Position numbers and translations under genes: made by a program. From positions 1,116,001-1,180,000 of the forward strand of contig NZ_CP060790.1 of the NCBI RefSeq assembly GCF_014489595.1: 64,000 bases of DNA, in the 5' to 3' direction. This stretch comes from Paenacidovorax monticola (GTDB taxonomy: Bacteria; Pseudomonadota; Gammaproteobacteria; Burkholderiales; Burkholderiaceae_C). The notes below the pieces were generated by a model. It was not told where the DNA came from. It saw nothing but the letters and a program-made list of their open reading frames with translations, and ran no database searches. Below, in pieces: positions 9,454 through 24,936 of the stretch; the first letter of the stretch is position 1, and each line of letters starts with the position of its first letter.

Positions 9454-10650
9454 ATGTCTCTGTTCACCGCCGTCGAAATGGCCCCCCGCGACCCGATCCT
9501 GGGTCTCAACGAGCAATTTGCCGCCGACACCAACCCCAACAAGGTCAACCTGGGCGTGGGCGTGTATTTCGACGACAACGGCAAACTGCCCCTGCTGCAG
9601 TGCGTGCAGGCCGCCGAAAAGGCCATGATGGAAAAGCCCGCCGCGCGCGGCTACCTGCCCATCGACGGCATCGTTGCCTATGACAACGCCGTCAAGGGCC
9701 TGGTGTTCGGCACGGATTCCGAGCCCGTCACCTCCGGCCGCGTGGCCACGGTGCAGGCCATCGGCGGCACGGGCGGCCTGAAGATCGGCGCCGACTTCCT
9801 CAAGAAGGTCAGCCCCAATGCCAAGGTGCTGATCTCCGACCCGAGCTGGGAAAACCACCGCGCGCTGTTCACCAACGCCGGTTTCACGGTGGACACCTAC
9901 GCCTACTACGACGCGGCCAAGCGCGGCGTGAACTTCGACGGCATGCTGGCCAGCCTGAACGCCGCAGCCCCCGGCACCATCGTCGTGCTGCACGCCTGCT
10001 GCCACAACCCCACGGGCTACGACATCACGCCCGCGCAGTGGGACCAGGTCATCGCCGCCGTGAAGGCCAAGGGCCTGACGCCCTTCCTCGACATGGCCTA
10101 CCAGGGCTTCGGCAACGGCATCCAGGAAGACGGCGCCGTGATCGGCAAGTTCGTGGCTGCCGGCCTCACCTTCTTCGTCTCGACCTCGTTCTCCAAGAGC
10201 TTCAGCCTCTACGGCGAGCGCGTGGGCGCCCTGTCGGTGCTGTGCGAGAACAAGGAAGAGGCCGGCCGCGTGCTGAGCCAGCTCAAGATCGCGATCCGCA
10301 CCAACTACTCCAACCCGCCTATTCACGGCGGCGCCGTGGTAGCTGCCGTGCTGAACAACCCCGAGCTGCGCGCCCTGTGGGAAAAGGAACTGGGCGAGAT
10401 GCGCGTGCGCATCAAGGCCATGCGCCAGAAGCTGGTTGATGGCCTGAAGGCCGCCGGCGTGCAGCAGGACATGGGCTTCATCACGAGCCAGATCGGCATG
10501 TTCAGCTACTCGGGCCTGTCCAAGGACCAGATGGTGCGCCTGCGCAACGAGTTCGGCGTGTACGGCACCGACACGGGCCGCATGTGCGTGGCCGCGCTGA
10601 ACAGCAAGAACATCGACTACGTCTGCCAGTCGATTGCCAAGGTCGTCTGA
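9454..10650 (+). CDS. Aromatic amino acid / aspartate aminotransferase (class I)
   Basis: A 398-residue PLP-dependent aminotransferase of the AspC/TyrB subgroup, exchanging amino groups between aspartate or aromatic amino acids and 2-oxo acids in the cytoplasm. The Schiff-base Lys is in VSTSFSKSFSLYGERVG, the PLP-binding Asn in HACCHNPTGYDI, and the substrate-carboxylate Arg in the C-terminal DTGRMCVAALN. Start MSLFTAVEMAPRDPILGLNE follows an AAGGAC ribosome site and matches the family. Sequence alone does not decide between aspC and tyrB. Confidence 0.93.
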   Translation: MSLFTAVEMAPRDPILGLNEQFAADTNPNKVNLGVGVYFDDNGKLPLLQCVQAAEKAMMEKPAARGYLPIDGIVAYDNAVKGLVFGTDSEPVTSGRVATVQAIGGTGGLKIGADFLKKVSPNAKVLISDPSWENHRALFTNAGFTVDTYAYYDAAKRGVNFDGMLASLNAAAPGTIVVLHACCHNPTGYDITPAQWDQVIAAVKAKGLTPFLDMAYQGFGNGIQEDGAVIGKFVAAGLTFFVSTSFSKSFSLYGERVGALSVLCENKEEAGRVLSQLKIAIRTNYSNPPIHGGAVVAAVLNNPELRALWEKELGEMRVRIKAMRQKLVDGLKAAGVQQDMGFITSQIGMFSYSGLSKDQMVRLRNEFGVYGTDTGRMCVAALNSKNIDYVCQSIAKVV

Positions 10651-11277
10651 CGCACGGGCGGCGGACCCGCTGGCCCGCCGCTTCATCGAGGAGGCGCTGA
10701 GCAACCCCTGCAACGCCGCCATCCTCGATCGCCTGCCCCAACTGGCGCTGCCCGACGCCTGGCTGGTGGCGGGCTGCCTGTTCCAGACCATCTGGAACCT
10801 GCGCTCGGGCCACGCGCCCGGCGCGCACATCAAGGACTACGACCTGTTCTACCACGATGCGGCCGACCTCTCGGCCGAGGCCGAACAGGCCGTGCAGCTG
10901 CGCGCGGCGGCCCTGTTCGCCGACCTGCCCATCACCGTGGAGGCCAAGAACCAGGCCCGCGTGCACTTGTGGTACGAAGACTGGTTCGGCTACCCCTACC
11001 CGCCCCTGCAATCGGCACGCGACGGCATCGGCCGCTTTCTCGTGCCCTGCACCTGCGTGGGCCTGCGCCCCGGGGCAGACGGACGGCCCGAGTTGCACGC
11101 CCCCTACGGGCTCGACGAGCTGTACGCAGGCGTGCTGCGCCCCAACCCGGCCTGCCCCACCTGCCGCTGTTCGAGGCCAAGGCCCGCAGCTACGCGCAGC
11201 GCTGGCCCTGGCTGCGCACCCTCAGCCCCACAGCACCGAGCGCATGGAGATCGACGCCGACTGGAAGCCCGTGTTGA
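10634..11277 (+). CDS. DUF925-type nucleotidyltransferase family protein, one frameshift
   Basis: The protein resembles COG3575 (DUF925) nucleotidyltransferase-like proteins: it contains WLVAGCLFQTIWN, the acidic KDYDLFYHDA that fits the nucleotidyltransferase Asp-x-Asp, and the C-terminal VRPNP-like segment LRPNPACP. The reading frame then switches by one base: the family-like continuation LPLFEAKARSYAQRWPWL is in another frame. Restoring one G near 11146-11150 rejoins them, giving 214 residues. The best start is TTG 10634, overlapping the preceding gene by 17 bp; it is uncertain. The 3' end overlaps the convergent dioxygenase gene by about 55 bp. Physiological role unknown. Confidence 0.7.
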
Positions 11278-12142
11278 AAAAGCGCGGCATCTCGCTCGCC
11301 TGGGCGGCACCCGCCGCATAGAGCAAGGGCAGGTAATGCTCGTGGGTGGGGTGGGCCTGCTGCGCCACGGCCCCCAGCTTCTGGAACTGGGCCAGTGCGC
11401 CGAGCTGGCCCTTCTTGATCTGGTCCTGCACCACCGTGTCGAACTCGCTCGCCCAGTCGTAGGCCTCGTTGGGACCGGTGCCGCGCCGCGTCACGCGCAG
11501 GTTGTGCACGATGTTGCCGCTGCCCACGATGAGCACGCCGCGCTCGCGCAGCTTCTGCAATTGCTGGCCCAGCGCATAGTGCTCGGCCGGCGCACGGGCG
11601 TAGTCCATGCTGAGCTGGACCACCGGGATGTCCGCTTTCGGGAACATCGGCTTGAGCACCGACCAGGTGCCGTGGTCCAGCCCCCATTCGCCCTCGTCCA
11701 CGCCCAGGGCGCCGCCCGTGGCGGGCGATTTCAGCTCCTGCGCCAGGCCGCGCGCCACGGCGGGCGCGCCGGGAGCGGGGTACTGCTGGTCGAACAGCGC
11801 CTGCGGAAAGCCGCCGAAGTCATGGATGGTCTTGGGACTCGCCATGCCCGTGAGCTGCCAGCCGCCGCGCGTGAGCCAGTGGGCCGAGATGCACAGGATG
11901 AGCTGCGGCCGCTGCGCCCGTTCCAGCAGCTCAGCGCCAACGGATTGCCAACTGCGGCGCCAGGCGTTGTCCTCGATCGCGTTCGTGGGGCTGCCGTGCC
12001 CCACGAACAGCACCGGCATGCGGGGCGAAGGCTTGAGGGCCTGGAGGGCGGGCAACCCCGCGGCGCTGGAAAGTGGTGCCATGAAAGCTCCTGGAAAAGT
12101 GGCCAGGCCAGCCAGGGTGGCCAGGGAAGTTCTGCGCTGCAT
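11222..12142 (-). CDS. Class III extradiol ring-cleavage dioxygenase (YgiD / DODA family)
   Basis: A 306-residue LigB-fold dioxygenase of the 4,5-DOPA-extradiol type. Metal-site histidines are visible in VLFVGHGSPTNAIEDN, in ISAHWLTRG and in WGLDHGTWSVLKPMFP, and GSGNIVHNL is the usual late motif. The first about 28 residues (RRTSLATLAGLATFPGAFM...SSAAG) look like a twin-arginine-less secretion signal or hydrophobic leader, unusual for this mostly cytoplasmic family, so the true start could be later. Its natural substrate cannot be inferred. No obvious operon partner. Confidence 0.85.
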   Translation of the reverse strand: MQRRTSLATLAGLATFPGAFMAPLSSAAGLPALQALKPSPRMPVLFVGHGSPTNAIEDNAWRRSWQSVGAELLERAQRPQLILCISAHWLTRGGWQLTGMASPKTIHDFGGFPQALFDQQYPAPGAPAVARGLAQELKSPATGGALGVDEGEWGLDHGTWSVLKPMFPKADIPVVQLSMDYARAPAEHYALGQQLQKLRERGVLIVGSGNIVHNLRVTRRGTGPNEAYDWASEFDTVVQDQIKKGQLGALAQFQKLGAVAQQAHPTHEHYLPLLYAAGAAQASEMPRFFNTGFQSASISMRSVLWG

Positions 12143-12261
12143 GGGGAAACGGTAGCAAATTTCGGATCGACGCCCCGAGGGAGCCGGGCAGCCCCGCCAA
12201 AGTTCCGGTCAGAATACGGCGGCGCCCGTCCATGAGCGGGCATATAACCGCCCTGCCCCGC

Positions 12262-13147
12262 ATGACCACCACCCTCCAGCCCCTGCGCGCCACGCGTGTC
12301 CTGAGCCTCGCCCTCAACCTGCCCGGCCCCGCCGCCCTGATGCGCTGTCGCACCCTGGGCGCCGAATGCACCAAGCTGGAGCCGCCGCCGCCCGCCGGAC
12401 AGGCCAGTGCCGACCCCATGGCGCTCTACAGCCCCACGGCCTACGGCGCGATGCATGCCGGGGTGCGTGTGCTGCATGCCCACCTCAAGACACCCGAGGG
12501 CCAGGCCGCCTTGCACGCAGAGCTGGAACGCACCGATGTGCTCATCACCTCGTTCCGCCCCTCGGCGCTGGCCAAGCTGGGACTGGCATGGGACGCGCTG
12601 CAGGCACGCTACCCGCGCCTGTCGCTGGTGCGCATCGTGGGCGCGGGGGCGAGCGCGCCGAGGAACCCGGCCACGACCTCACCTACCTGGCCGACGCCGG
12701 GCTCGTCACCGGCACCGCCATGCCGCCCACGCTGTATGCCGACATGGGGGCGCCCTGATGGCCAGCGAGGCCGTGCTGCAAGCCCAGCTCGCCCGCGCGC
12801 AGGACGGGCGCGGTGTGTGCATCGAAGTGGCGCTGGCCGACGCCGCCGCCTGGCTGGCCCAGCCGCGCGGCTGGGGCCTGACCACGCCCGAGGGCGACGT
12901 GGGCGGCGCGCACGCGGGCTACCGCGTCTACCCCTGCGCCGATGGCCGGGTGGCCGTGGCGGCGCTGGAACCCCACTTTGCCGCGCGGCTGTGCGCCGCT
13001 GCCGGCCTGGACGCCGTGGGCGACGGCCCGGCCCTGCGGGCACCCGCCACGCACGAGGCGGTGGCCGCCTTCCTGCGCACCCGCACACGGGCCCAGCTCG
13101 ACGCCCTGGCGGCCAAGCAGGACATCCCGCTGCACACCCTGCCCTGA
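12262..13147 (+). CDS. CaiB/BaiF-type CoA transferase family III, two frameshifts
   Basis: Segments in three frames together resemble type III CoA transferases: VLSLALNLPGPAALMRCRTL with KLEPP near the N terminus, LERTDVLITSFRPSALAKLGL, then GERAEEPGHDLTYLADAG, then GVCIEVALADAAAWLAQP. The frame changes once near the G run 12645-12649 and again at the G run 12746-12750; adding one G at each gives a continuous protein of about 295 residues, shorter than the 350-400 usual for the family. The family moves CoA between acids or racemises acyl-CoAs. Start ATG 12262 is preferred over 12232, which lacks conserved residues. Confidence 0.72.
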
Positions 13148-13190
13148 CCGGCCGGCATTGCTACCTTCTATGCGGAGACAGGGTCCTGCC

Positions 13191-13613
13191 ATGCGCCAGG
13201 GCGCCCGCCGGGCGGAAAGGCCGCCCCGAGCCCCCAGGGCTGCGCGGGGCGCCGGACTGGCCTACCTGCTGATGCTCGCCTGGGCCGGCCTGATAGGCTG
13301 GGGTCTGTGGATGCAGCGGCTGCCGCTGTGGGCGCTGGCCGCCCTGGCGGGCGTGAACCTCGCCACGTTGTGGAGCTATGCCGCCGACAAGAATGCCGCG
13401 CGGGGCGGAGGCTGGCGCACGCCGGAAAAACAGCTGCACCTGCTCGCCCTGCTGGGGGGCTGGCCTGCCGCCTGGCTGGCGCAGCAGGCCATGCGCCACA
13501 AGTCCAGCAAGGCGGCATTCCGCGCCGTGTATTGGCTCACCATCCTGGCGCATTGCGCCGCGCTTGCCGGCTGGGTGCTGTGGCTGCGGCCACGAATGCT
13601 ACTCAATCAATAG
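13191..13613 (+). CDS. DUF1294 small membrane protein
   Basis: About 140 residues with an Arg-rich start, a transmembrane pair at roughly 25-65 (LAYLLMLAWAGLIGWGLW and LPLWALAALAGVNLATLW), then the DUF1294 core SYAADKNAARGGGWRTPE followed by LHLLALLGGWPAAWLAQQ and a last membrane segment. Function of the family is unknown; in other bacteria the domain is often fused to a cold-shock domain, which is absent here. ATG 13170 is an alternative in-frame start. The stop codon lies inside a short dispersed repeat. Confidence 0.8.
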   Translation: MRQGARRAERPPRAPRAARGAGLAYLLMLAWAGLIGWGLWMQRLPLWALAALAGVNLATLWSYAADKNAARGGGWRTPEKQLHLLALLGGWPAAWLAQQAMRHKSSKAAFRAVYWLTILAHCAALAGWVLWLRPRMLLNQ

Positions 13614-13653
13614 CACCCTGCGCATTCTGGATGGGCGCCAGCGGCCACTTTTC
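13605..13653. repeat. Short dispersed GC-rich repeat between convergent genes
   Basis: The stretch has the layout ATAGC ... GCGC ... GGATGGGCGCCAG ... GGCCACTTTT, similar to the copies at 18831-18886 and 27926-27966 read in the opposite orientation. It lies exactly between the stops of two convergent genes and contains the TAG of the upstream one. Sequence similarity between copies is partial and judged by eye. Confidence 0.45.
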
Positions 13654-14551
13654 TCAGGAACGGCGGGGCACCGACAGAATCGCCACGCCCAGAAGCAGCG
13701 CTCCGGCCCATTGCCCCGGGCCCAGCGTTTCTCCCAGCCACCATGCCGCCAGCCACGCCGCCACCAGGGGCTCGACCAGGATGCCCACGCCAGCCGCCGT
13801 GGGCGACAGCCTGCGGGCCCCCCAGGCAAAGGCCAGGTAGGCCACGGCCGTGGTGACCACGCCGGTATAGCCGGCCCCCACCACTGCGCCGGCCCCTGGG
13901 GCCAGGTCAGCCCCTCCCAGACGGCGATGGCCGCGGCGCAGCCGGTGGCCACGGCCATGCCCCAGGCGGACGCCTGCAGGGGCGAGACCGCGCGCGGCAT
14001 GCGTGCATTGCCCAGCACCACCAGCGCGTGCATGGCGGCCGAGCCCAATGACCAGGCCACCCCCTTCCACTGCGCCCCCGAGAGCGCTCCAGCGCCCTGT
14101 GGCGCCACCACCAGCACCGTACCTGCCAGCGCGCCCGCCAGGGCCAGCAGCAGGCGCGGCCCCACGCGCTCGTAGCCGCGCAGTGCGGACACCAGGGCCA
14201 CGCACAGCGGCGCGCAGCAGGTGGCGATCACCGTGGGCAAGGCCGCCCCCAGGTAGCCTATGGCCGCGAACCAGCAGCCTACATTGAGCGCCATGGCCGC
14301 GCCCGTGGCGAGCACCAGCGCGCGTGTGCGCCAGGGCAGGCCTCGCCAGCGCGCCCCCGAAGCCTCCCGCCCGCCTGCCAGGCGGCCCAAGCCAGCAGCA
14401 GCGGCAAGCCCAGCCCGAAGCGAGCCAGGGTCAGGCTGGAAGGCGCCATGCCCCCGGCCATCAATTGCTGCGCCACGGGGGCGCCGCCGCCCCACAAAGC
14501 GCCCGCCAACACCACACCGCCCCATGCCAGGGCGGTTTCCGAATATTTCAT
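13654..14551 (-). CDS. EamA-type drug/metabolite exporter (DMT superfamily), two frameshifts
   Basis: Three overlapping frames make a ten-helix EamA transporter: N-terminal MKYSETALAWGGVVLAGALWGG, then LNVGCWFAAIGYLGAALPTVI with RLLLALAGALAGTVLVV, and the second repeat ending WLGETLGPGQWAGALLLGVA. The frame breaks near 14366-14374 and at the C run 13876-13880; adding one base at each gives 299 residues, the normal length. Members export amino acids or other metabolites; the substrate here is unknown. It is divergent from the GGDEF/EAL gene. Confidence 0.8.
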
Positions 14552-14872
14552 GGAATTTCTCCTGATCGGTGCGCTTTGCGCGCATCCGTGTCCCAACGGC
14601 ACGCGCCGTGCAGGCGCGCGCTCCGCAAACAGGCGGCCGCCAGGGCCGCTCCGGATCAGCAGAAGGACGGAGGAGAAAGCAGGTGCATAGGCGGTGGATG
14701 CTAACAGCAGCCCTGAAGGGGACGCCACCGCACCGTCGCACAAATCGCAAGTGCAATTACCGATTGATACCGATATAGTGGGTCCGTGTCCTTGCCGTCC
14801 GCCGGGCGGCCAAGGCTTGGCGGTCCGGGCCGCAAGGCACCGCAGACCAGACGCGACGCACCAGGAGACTCC
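14552..14872. other. Intergenic region with no gene recognised
   Basis: The 321 bp between the divergent EamA and GGDEF/EAL genes show no family-like reading frame. Near 14750-14780 there is an AT-richer patch with two close ACCGAT copies and TATAGT, which could be the -10 of a rightward promoter; no convincing -35 is seen. Confidence 0.4.
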
Positions 14873-17364
14873 ATGGATGTTTTGCGCCCCCGTGACAAGA
14901 GTGCACTGCCGCTGACGCTGCGCCACACCTGGCCCTTCATGCTGGTCGTGGTGCTGCAGGCCGCCCTGGCGGGCGGCAGCATCTACGTGCTCTCCACGGT
15001 ACGCGCCTTCGTGGCAGGCGAAAGCCTGTGGACCAAGGGGCAGAAGGACGCCATCTACCACCTGGACCGCTATGCCGCCAGCGGCGAGCCTCGGGCCTAC
15101 CAGGACTTTCTGAGCGCGCTCGCCATCCCCCTGGGTGACCGCGCAGGGCGCCTGGCGCTGGAGCAGTTCCCCCTGACGTGGAGGGCGCGCGCCGCGGCTT
15201 CCTGCAAGGCGGCAACCACCACGACGACATCGACAGCCTCATCTGGCTGCTGCGCCATTTCCGCGAGTGGGACATCGTGCGCGAGCCCGTGGAGCAATGG
15301 CTGGTAGGTGACGAGTACCTGCACCATCTACGGGAGCTCGGGCAGGAGATCCACGCCCGCACCCAGGCCGGCGCGGCGGCACCCGAAGTCCGCCAGGCCT
15401 GGCGAGAGCAGATCAACGGCATCAACGCGGCCGTCACGCCCGCAGCCCGCACGTTCAGCGACAAGCTGGGCGAGAGTTCGCGCCGCATCGTCACGCTGCT
15501 GATGTGGGCCAACCTGGGCTCGGCCGCCCTGCTCATCCTGATCACGCTGGTGCACAACCACCAGCTCCTCACGCAGCGCCAGCGCGTGGAGGACGTGCTG
15601 AGCGCCGAGCGCGAGCGCGCCCACACCACGCTCACCGCGATCGGCGACGGCGTGATCACCACCGACACCCAGGGCCTGGTGATCTACGTGAACCCGGCCG
15701 CCGAGCTGCTGCTGGCCCGCCCCGCGGCCCACATGCAGGGACAGCCCCTGGCCTCCGTGCTGCAGTTCGGCGACGACGCCCAGTTGCCCGGTACGGGGGA
15801 ATTCCTCGAACGCGTGCTCTATGGCGCGGCCTCGCAGCGCGACGGCCACACGCGCAACCTGCGGCGCCACGACGACAGCGCGATTCCGGTCAAGGTCGTG
15901 GGCTCGCCCATCCACAACCAAGGCGTGCTGACCGGGGCCGTGCTGGTGCTGCACGATGTGACGCGCGAGCAGCACTACGTGGAGCAACTCTCCTGGCAGG
16001 CCAGCCACGATGCGCTCACGGGGCTCGTGAACCGGCGCGAGTTCGAACGGCGGCTCGAAGAGCTGCTCGCCCGCCCCCGCGTGGTGGCGCACGAGGGGGC
16101 CTTGCTCTACGTCGACCTGGACCAGTTCAAGATCATCAACGACACCTGCGGCCACCAGGCCGGCGACGAGATGCTGCGCGAGGTCTGCCGCATGCTGCAG
16201 AGCCACCTGCGCGAGGGCGACACGCTCGCGCGGCTTGGGGGCGACGAGTTCGGCATCCTGCTCAAGGACTGCCCCATCGGCCCGGCCGCGCGCATCGCCG
16301 AGCAACTGCGCCAGTCGGCCCAGGACCTGCGCGTGATCTGGGGCGAGCGCCAGCTCAGCACCGGCCTGAGCCTGGGGCTGGTGCAGCTCACGCCCGAACT
16401 GAACACGCTGCAGGAGGTGCTGCGCGTGGCCGACATGGCCTGCTACCGCGCCAAGGAGAGCGGCCGCAACAAGGTGTTCGTCTACCAGTCCACGGACACG
16501 GAAATGTCGCGCCGCGAAGGCGACATGGACTGGGTGCGCCGCATCCGCCTCGCCCTGGAGCAGGACCGCTTCTGCCTGTACGCACAGGAGATCGCGCCGC
16601 TGCAGACTCTCCACGAGGGTGGCCTGCACGTGGAGCTGCTGCTGCGCCTGCGCGACGAGGACGGGCAGCTCGTGCCACCCGGCAGCTTCATCCCCGCCGC
16701 CGAGCACTACGGCATGATGCCCGCCATCGACCGCTGGGTCGTGCAACATGCGCTGGCGCTGCTCGCGCGCCAGCAGCGCGGGGCCGGCGGGCGGCGCATC
16801 ACGACCTGCGCGATCAACCTCTCCGGAACCAGCCTGGGCGACGACAGCCTGCTGGACTTCGTGCGCGCGCAGTTCGCCCACCAGCGCGTGGACCCGCAGC
16901 GCCTGTGCTTCGAGATCACCGAGACCAGCGCCATCGCCCACCTGCCCAATGCCGTGCGCATGATCAAGGAGCTGCGCCTGCTGGGCTGCCGCTTCTCGCT
17001 GGACGACTTCGGTGCCGGCATGTCCTCGTTCAGCTACCTCAAGCACCTGCCGGTGGACTACCTCAAGATCGACGGCAGCTTCGTGAAGGACCTGCCGGGC
17101 GATCCCACGAACCGGGCCATGGTCGAGGTCATCAACCACATCGGCCATGTGATGGGCAAGCACACCATCGCCGAGTTCGCCGAGAGCCCGGCGACCGTCG
17201 ACGCGCTACGCGCCATCGGCGTGGACTACGCGCAGGGCTATGCGATCGCCCGGCCCGTGCCCTTCGAACAGTTCCTGGATGCCGAGCCGCTGCGCGGCGG
17301 CGCCCCGGCGGCCTTGCTGGCCACCCCCTCCCCGGCGCCGCTGGAGCCCCGGCTGGCCGGTTGA
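14873..17364 (+). CDS. PAS-GGDEF-EAL cyclic-di-GMP protein, one frameshift
   Basis: Membrane-anchored signalling protein of about 830 residues once joined. A first transmembrane helix ([21 protein letters not shown]), a periplasmic region, a second helix ([13 protein letters not shown]), a PAS domain, a GGDEF domain with intact [11 protein letters not shown] and an inhibitory RxxD (REGD) five residues upstream, then an EAL domain with ELLLR in place of the usual EALLR but intact [15 protein letters not shown] and [10 protein letters not shown]. Both c-di-GMP synthesis and breakdown look possible. The frame breaks at the C run 15169-15173; one added C joins QFPP to [12 protein letters not shown] 14873 has an AGGAG site. 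Confidence 0.88.
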
Positions 17365-19726
<2,362 letters not shown>

Positions 19727-19938
19727 GGTGGGTGGCCATGGGTGGCCGGGGCGTGGGCAGCCCTCCAGTGTAAGGTTTTGGCCATTTCTAGGGGGTTTTG
19801 GGGTTTCTGCTTGATCTGACCTGTATAGACCGCATCGCGGAAAACGTTAGACTCGCAGTTTTCGACCGGGCAGGCCGAGGAGCCCCAAGTCTCCGCGCCA
19901 TGGCCCGTTTATCCATTCAAGGTACCAAGGGAGACACC

Positions 19939-21056
19939 ATGAATACCCCATTCCGCATGAAGACCGTGGCCGCAGCCCTGGGCGTCGCCGGCGCCCTGTT
20001 CGTTTCGAGCGCCCACGCCCAGATCAAGATCGCCATGGTCGTGCCCGCCACCGGCCCGGTGACGCAGTACGGCGACATGGTCAAGGAAGGCGTGACCACG
20101 GCCGTGGAACTGGCCAATGCCGCCGGCGGCATCAACGGCAAGAAGATCGAGCTGGTGACCGTGGACGACGCCTGCGAGCCCAAGCAGGGCCCCGTGGCCG
20201 CCAACCGCGTGGTCAACGCCAAGATCGGCTACGTGGTGGGCCCCGTGTGCTCGGGCGCCGCCATCGCCGCCGTGCCGGTGTACAACAACGAGGGCGTGGT
20301 CGTGGTGACCCCTCGGCCACCTCGCCCGCGCTGACCGAAGGCAAGAACTACCACTTCATCTTCCGCACCATCGGCCGCGACGACCAGCAAGGCCCCGCCG
20401 CCGCCAAGTTCATCGCCGAGAAGGTCAAGCCCAAGAAGGTTGCCGTGCTGCACGACAAGCAGTCCTACGGCCAGGGCATCGCCTCGTCCGTGCGCGACGA
20501 CCTCAAGAAGGCCGGCGTTCAAGTCGCCCTGTTCGAAGGCATCAACGCCGGTGACAGCGACTACTCCGCCGTCATCACCAAGCTCAAGAGCGCGGGCGTG
20601 GACTTCGTCTACTACGGCGGCTACCACCCCGAAATGGGTCTGCTGCTGCGCCAGGCCGGCGAGCAGGGCCTGAAGGTGCGCATGATGGGCCCCGAGGGCG
20701 TGGGCAACCCCGAAGTGAACGCCATCGCCGGCCCGGCCGTGGAAGGCATGCTGCTGACGCTGCCCGCCGACTTCGCAGCCAACCCCAAGAACGCCGCCGT
20801 CGTGAAGGCCTTCAAGGACAAGAAGCGCGACGCCTCGGGCGCGTTCCAGATCACGGCCTTCGCGGCCACGCAGGTCATCCTGGACAGCATCAAGGCCGTG
20901 GGCGACAACCCCGCCAAGGTGGCCGAGCACATGCACAAGGCCACGTTCGAGACCCCTCTGGGCGCCATCGGCTGGGACAAGAAGGGCGACCTGAAGTCCT
21001 TCGACTTCCAGGTGTTCGAGTGGCACAAGGACGGCAGCAAGACCGCCGCCAAGTAA
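19939..21056 (+). CDS. livK: Branched-chain amino-acid ABC transporter, periplasmic binding protein, one frameshift
   Basis: Periplasmic solute-binding protein, about 372 residues when joined. The signal peptide is KTVAAALGVAGALFVSSAHA followed by QIKIAMVVPATGPVTQYGD, the usual mature start of the LivJ/LivK family; later landmarks are VTVDDACEPKQGPVAANR and VLHDKQSYGQGIA. The frame breaks at the C run 20309-20312; one added C joins VVVVTP to SATSPALTEG. ATG 19939 follows AAGGGAGA. It is first in a livKHMGF operon and separated from livH by a terminator, consistent with high expression of the binding protein. Confidence 0.92.
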
Positions 21057-21070
21057 ACCACCAGCCCTCT

Positions 21071-21122
21071 GCCCCGACGCCGGCCCCACAAGGGACAGCG
21101 GCCGTCGGGGCTTTGTGTTTTC
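21071..21122 (+). terminator. Intra-operon terminator/attenuator between livK and livH
   Basis: Arms GCCCCGACG and CGTCGGGGC close a GC-rich loop and are followed by TTTGTGTTTT. Its position inside the operon suggests partial termination that leaves more livK than permease message. Confidence 0.75.
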
Positions 21123-21164
21123 TTCCGGGGCCTTGCGCCCCTTCTCTTTATCGAGAGGCCCAGG

Positions 21165-23363
<2,199 letters not shown>

Positions 23364-23367
<4 letters not shown>

Positions 23368-24127
23368 GCAACACGATGCTGCAAGTCGACAGCCTGTCGA
23401 TGCGCTTCGGCGGCCTGCTGGCCGTGGACGGCGTGGCCTTCGACGTCAAGGAGCGCGAGATCTTCGCGATCATCGGCCCCAACGGTGCCGGCAAGACCAC
23501 GGTGTTCAACTGCATCAGCGGCTTCTACCGCCCCAGCACGGGCCGCATTGCCCTGCAGGGGCAGGACCTGGCGGGCCTGGGCAGCCACAGCGTGGCGCAG
23601 CACGGACTGGTGCGCACCTTCCAGAACGTGCGGCTGTTCAAGCACATGACGGCGCTGGAGAACCTGCTCGTCGCCCAGCACCGTCACCTGAGCACCAACC
23701 TGGTCTCGGGCCTGTTCAAGACCCGCGCCTACCGCGAAAGCGAGCGCAAGGCCCTGGACAACGCGCTGCACTGGCTCGACTACATGGGCCTGCGCGAGTT
23801 CGCCAACCGCGAGGCAGGCAACCTGGCCTACGGCCACCAGCGGCGCCTGGAGATCGCGCGCTGCATGGTCACGCAGCCGCGCGTGCTCATGCTCGACGAA
23901 CCCGCCGCCGGCCTCAACCCGCAGGAAAAGAAAGACCTGCAGGGCCTGATCGAGCAGTTGCGCCAGCAGTACGGCGTGGCGGTGCTGCTGATCGAGCACG
24001 ACATGAGCCTGGTGATGGGCGTGTCCGAGCGCATCCTCGTGATGGAGCACGGCCGCCCCATCGCCCTGGGCACGCCCGAAGCGATCCGCAGCGACGAGCG
24101 CGTGATCAAGGCCTACCTGGGAGAAGA

Positions 24128-24131
<4 letters not shown>
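23364..24131 (+). CDS. livG: Branched-chain amino-acid ABC transporter ATPase LivG
   Basis: A 255-residue ABC ATPase. Walker A is GPNGAGKTT, the Q-loop is in [10 protein letters not shown], the signature appears as [13 protein letters not shown] (the degenerate form normal for LivG), Walker B is [14 protein letters not shown] and the H-loop is [12 protein letters not shown]. Start ATG 23364 overlaps the livM stop and the TGA stop overlaps the livF start, so all three are translationally coupled. Confidence 0.95.
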
Positions 24132-24841
<710 letters not shown>

Positions 24842-24852
24842 GCCTCCGCCGG

Positions 24853-24893
24853 GGCGCCGCGCGACGGGGCATGCCACCCCATCGCGCGGCGCC
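24853..24893. terminator. Strong hairpin after livF
   Basis: Perfect 12-bp arms GGCGCCGCGCGA and TCGCGCGGCGCC enclose an inner GGGG/CCCC stem. There is no T run, so termination would be imperfect or act in other ways. It ends where the TATATAC of the next promoter begins. Confidence 0.5.
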
Positions 24894-24928
24894 TATATAC
24901 TTGCTTTTGTCAACAAACTCATTGACAG
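24894..24928 (+). promoter_or_regulatory. Promoter and inverted-repeat operator before the MarR-GNAT gene
   Basis: TATATACTT starting at 24894 could be a -10 element. It is followed by an inverted repeat, TTGTCAA at 24907-24913 and TTGACAG at 24922-24928 (6 of 7 positions symmetrical), just before the ATG. Such sites are typical of MarR autoregulation; binding is inferred. Confidence 0.5.
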
Positions 24929-24936
24929 AGGCATTC

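Noticed and set aside
10634..17364. Treating the frame-broken genes as true pseudogenes
   Set aside because: The breaks are single-base losses in C/G runs spread over many unrelated and partly essential-type genes, which points to sequence error rather than decay.
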